Shown here: piece after piece, positions 3,871 through 6,524 of the stretch
Layout: the number at the start of each line of letters is the position of its first letter
Numbering within the stretch: position 1 is the stretch's first letter
Notes under the pieces: generated by a model
The model's database searches: none
What the model saw: the letters and a program-made list of their open reading frames with translations, nothing else
Told to the model about the DNA's origin: nothing
Made by a program: the position numbers and the translations under genes
Assembly (NCBI GenBank): GCA_002410715.1
Contig: DHOG01000065.1
Coordinates: forward strand, 1 to 6,524
Source: Ruminococcaceae bacterium UBA5396
GTDB taxonomy: Bacteria; Bacillota; Clostridia; Oscillospirales; Acutalibacteraceae
Length of the DNA: 6,524 nt
Reading direction: 5' to 3'

Positions 3871-6339
3871 ATGTATCGTTTTAAAGGATTTACCGAAAAA
3901 GCAAATACAGCTCTAAATCTTGCGATTCAAGCAGCCCAGGAACTTGGCCATACTTATATCGGAACCGAGCATCTTGTACTGGGGCTCCTCCGTGAGGGAA
4001 CCGGTGTTGCGGCTTCGGTTATGGGCACAAGAGGGGTAACAGCCGCCCAGTATCAAGAGGCAATTGCCCATGCTGAATCGTCGGGTGAGCCCAACAGACT
4101 GTCTCCCGAGGATTTTACACCCCGCGCAAAAAAAGCCATGGAGATGGCTATGAGTGAAGCCGCTGCTATGCAGCACGGCTATGTAGGAACAGAGCATATT
4201 TTGATGGCAATCCTGCGTGATGAAAGCAGTGTTGCGGTTCGTCTGCTTGCTGCGCTCGGCGCAAGAACCGATGATCTGTTCGGAGATATCTCACAGGCGA
4301 TTGGGATGAGTACCCCTCAGACTGCATCCGAAGGAATTCGCGGAGGAAGATCCAATGTGGCAAGATCAGGCGGCAAAACCCCGACGCTTGACCAGTTCGG
4401 ACGCGATTTAACGCAGTATGCCCGTGAAGGCAAGCTTGATCCGGTTATTGGGCGCGCCAACGAGATAGAACGCGTGATTCAGATTTTATCACGCCGTACA
4501 AAAAACAATCCCTGCCTGATTGGCGAACCGGGTGTCGGTAAAACCGCGATTGCAGAAGGTCTTGCACAGAAGATCGCTTCGGACGAAGTGCCCGAGCTGC
4601 TGCATGGCAAGCGGGTTGTGACACTTGACTTGACCGGGATGGTAGCAGGTACAAAATACCGTGGCGATTTTGAAGAGCGGATTAAGAATGCAATCGATGA
4701 GGTAATCAAAGCCAAAGACGTCGTTTTGTTTATTGATGAGATTCATACGCTAATCGGAGCGGGTGCCGCCGAAGGCGCAGTCGACGCTGCCAATATACTA
4801 AAGCCATCTCTGGCGAGGGGCGAGCTGCAGATCATTGGTGCAACCACCCTTGATGAATATCGGAAGCATATTGAAAAGGATGCTGCACTGGAACGGCGCT
4901 TCCAGCCGGTTACGGTAGGAGAACCCACTTCGGAAGAGGCGGTGCAGATTCTTCGCGGACTACGCGATAAATATGAAGCGCATCATAAGGTTAAAATTAT
5001 CGACCAGGCGATTGAAGCGGCTGTCCGGTTGTCGGTACGTTATATTTCCGACCGCTATCTGCCCGACAAGGCGATTGACCTTGTGGATGAGGCGGCTTCC
5101 AGAGTACGCCTGCGCGCTTTTACACCGCCCCCTGATTTAAAGAGGCTTGAAGACGAGGTCAAGCGGTTGGATGAGGAAAAGAAATCAGCCGTTAACGAGC
5201 AGGATTTTGAACGTGCTGCCCGTCTGCGCGATCAGCAGAAGATTGTCGAGGAAAATCTAAAATCCATGAAAAATGAATGGCAGGAAAAGAATTCGGGTAT
5301 CACCGGTCAGGTGAACGAGCATGAAATTGCCGAGATTGTATCAAGCTGGACGGGCGTGCCTGTTGTACAGCTTACCGAAGAGGAAGGGCAACGACTGCTT
5401 CGCATGGAGAATATTCTCCATGAACGGATTGTAGGTCAGAATGAAGCGGTAACCGCCGTTTCAAAAGCGATACGGCGCGGAAGAGTGGGGCTTAAGGATC
5501 CAAAGCGTCCCACCGGTTCATTCATTTTCCTCGGCCCGACGGGTGTTGGCAAAACTGAGTTATGTAAGGCGCTGGCAGAGGCGATGTTTGGAGACGAGGA
5601 CGCCATGATTCGACTGGATATGTCTGAATATATGGAAAAGCATTCGGTATCCCGCCTTGTAGGCTCACCTCCCGGATATGTCGGCTATGATGAGGGAGGA
5701 CAGCTCACCGAGAAAATCCGACGCAAGCCTTACTCCGTTTTATTGTTTGATGAAATTGAAAAAGCTCACCCCGATGTGTTCAATATGCTGCTCCAGATTC
5801 TTGAGGACGGTATACTGACCGATGCACAGGGAAGAAGAGTCGATTTTAAAAACTCCATCATCATCATGACGTCAAATGTCGGCGCAAGACTGATCACCGA
5901 AAAGCACAGTCTCGGCTTCGGAGATGCGGGGCGTGGGGAGAGCGATGAAGCCGATCAGAAGAGGATACGTGACAATGTTATGGGCGAGCTGAAACGTGCC
6001 TTTCGTCCCGAGTTCCTCAACCGGGTGGACGATATTATTGTTTTCAGCAAGCTTTCCCAGAAGGATATACAGGAGATTGCCCGCCGTATGCTCAGCCAGC
6101 TTGACAAGCGATTGGCCGATATGGACATACGCGTTTCGGTGACCGATGAAGCGGTTGAGCAAATTTCTAAAGAAGGATTTGATCCGGTTTACGGAGCTCG
6201 TCCGCTCCGCCGCGCCATTCAGTCCAAGATTGAGGATGCCATGGCGGAAAGTCTGTTGGAAGGCAAGTTTAAAGCCGGAAGCAATATTGTGGTCGATGCG
6301 GATGAGAACGGATTTGTATTCAAAAGCAGCGATGAATGA
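3871..6339 (+). CDS. clpC: ClpC, AAA+ unfoldase of the ClpCP protease
   Basis: 822 aa, close to the 810 aa of B. subtilis ClpC. Two Clp-N repeats come first, with GTEH at 31-34 and again around E108; in relatives this domain binds adaptors and phosphoarginine. The first AAA+ domain has Walker A GEPGVGKT (218-225) and Walker B LFIDE (D289, E290). A middle coiled-coil domain with a UVR motif (about 424-464, [12 protein letters not shown]) identifies ClpC rather than ClpA or ClpB. The second AAA+ domain has GPTGVGKT (555-562), Walker B LLFDE (D627, E628) and the pore loop [12 protein letters not shown] (681-683) lies where ClpP docks. The hexamer unfolds McsB-marked or adaptor-delivered proteins into ClpP, which is not in the window. 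AAAGGA ends 11 nt before the ATG, rather far, and lies inside the repeated leader. All ATPase motifs look intact. Confidence 0.96.
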   Translation: MYRFKGFTEKANTALNLAIQAAQELGHTYIGTEHLVLGLLREGTGVAASVMGTRGVTAAQYQEAIAHAESSGEPNRLSPEDFTPRAKKAMEMAMSEAAAMQHGYVGTEHILMAILRDESSVAVRLLAALGARTDDLFGDISQAIGMSTPQTASEGIRGGRSNVARSGGKTPTLDQFGRDLTQYAREGKLDPVIGRANEIERVIQILSRRTKNNPCLIGEPGVGKTAIAEGLAQKIASDEVPELLHGKRVVTLDLTGMVAGTKYRGDFEERIKNAIDEVIKAKDVVLFIDEIHTLIGAGAAEGAVDAANILKPSLARGELQIIGATTLDEYRKHIEKDAALERRFQPVTVGEPTSEEAVQILRGLRDKYEAHHKVKIIDQAIEAAVRLSVRYISDRYLPDKAIDLVDEAASRVRLRAFTPPPDLKRLEDEVKRLDEEKKSAVNEQDFERAARLRDQQKIVEENLKSMKNEWQEKNSGITGQVNEHEIAEIVSSWTGVPVVQLTEEEGQRLLRMENILHERIVGQNEAVTAVSKAIRRGRVGLKDPKRPTGSFIFLGPTGVGKTELCKALAEAMFGDEDAMIRLDMSEYMEKHSVSRLVGSPPGYVGYDEGGQLTEKIRRKPYSVLLFDEIEKAHPDVFNMLLQILEDGILTDAQGRRVDFKNSIIIMTSNVGARLITEKHSLGFGDAGRGESDEADQKRIRDNVMGELKRAFRPEFLNRVDDIIVFSKLSQKDIQEIARRMLSQLDKRLADMDIRVSVTDEAVEQISKEGFDPVYGARPLRRAIQSKIEDAMAESLLEGKFKAGSNIVVDADENGFVFKSSDE

Positions 6340-6356
6340 TGCCGCACTTTCTATCG

Positions 6357-6400
6357 AAAAACTACTTGCGGGCTAGACAATGCTCGCAAGTAGTTTTTCT
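6357..6400 (+). terminator. Intrinsic terminator of the ctsR operon
   Basis: A 17-bp stem (6357-6373 with 6382-6398, one G-U) closes an 8-nt loop and ends in TTTTTCTTCT, 18 bases after the clpC stop. The stem starts with AAAAA, so it can also act on transcripts arriving from the right. After it, 6401-6524 shows no supported gene. Confidence 0.9.
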
Positions 6401-6524
6401 TCTGATTTCGCATATTTATAAGAGCGAGATAACCCTGTTTCTATGAATATGCCATGAACTGCATGATGGTTTATCCAAAATTTCCGGCAATATTTCTGCG
6501 TTATTTTATGTCTCATAAAGGTTT

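Noticed and set aside
6373..6516. 47-codon frame on the minus strand after clpC, open to the window edge
   Set aside because: No ribosome-binding site can be seen, the composition is not convincing, and its end lies inside the operon terminator. It could be the tail of a convergent gene, but this cannot be shown here.

Overview
The window carries the class III heat-shock operon of a low-to-moderate GC Firmicute, in the order ctsR-mcsA-mcsB-clpC (1664-6339, + strand). This four-gene order, Shine-Dalgarno sites of AAGGAG/AAAGGA type and sigma-A-like promoters point to Clostridia or Bacilli. The palindromic repeats and tRNA-end repeats at 350-940 remind me of Clostridia of the Oscillospirales type, but the genus is not determinable by eye.

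Layout. Positions 1-349 hold a short ArsR-family regulator with two cysteines placed as in the persulfide/redox sensors BigR, SqrR and YgaV. Positions 350-660 have no credible protein gene; they hold palindromes and a partial copy of the 3' end of a tRNA gene with its terminator. A complete tRNA-Arg(CCG) lies on the minus strand at 664-740, with a promoter (757-785) and a terminator (621-663). Positions 786-1305 hold a perfect 18-bp hairpin (898-937), an unlisted 27-aa hydrophobic small protein on the minus strand (1007-1090) and the leader of a 67-aa hypothetical protein (1306-1509).

The operon starts from a clear promoter (1572-1601) bracketed by CtsR-type heptad repeats in mirror orientation. 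CtsR represses the operon. McsA activates the arginine kinase McsB, which inactivates CtsR and marks proteins with phosphoarginine. ClpC unfolds the marked proteins for ClpP, which is not in the window. A strong terminator (6357-6400) closes the operon, and the last ~120 bases show no supported feature.

The most unusual signal is a 45-nt sequence found twice, ungapped and 38/45 identical: just before the 67-aa gene (1254-1298) and just before clpC (3821-3865). Both copies can form two mutually exclusive hairpins, one of which buries a Shine-Dalgarno-like AAAGGA. It looks like an unrecognised cis-regulatory RNA or a small dispersed repeat.
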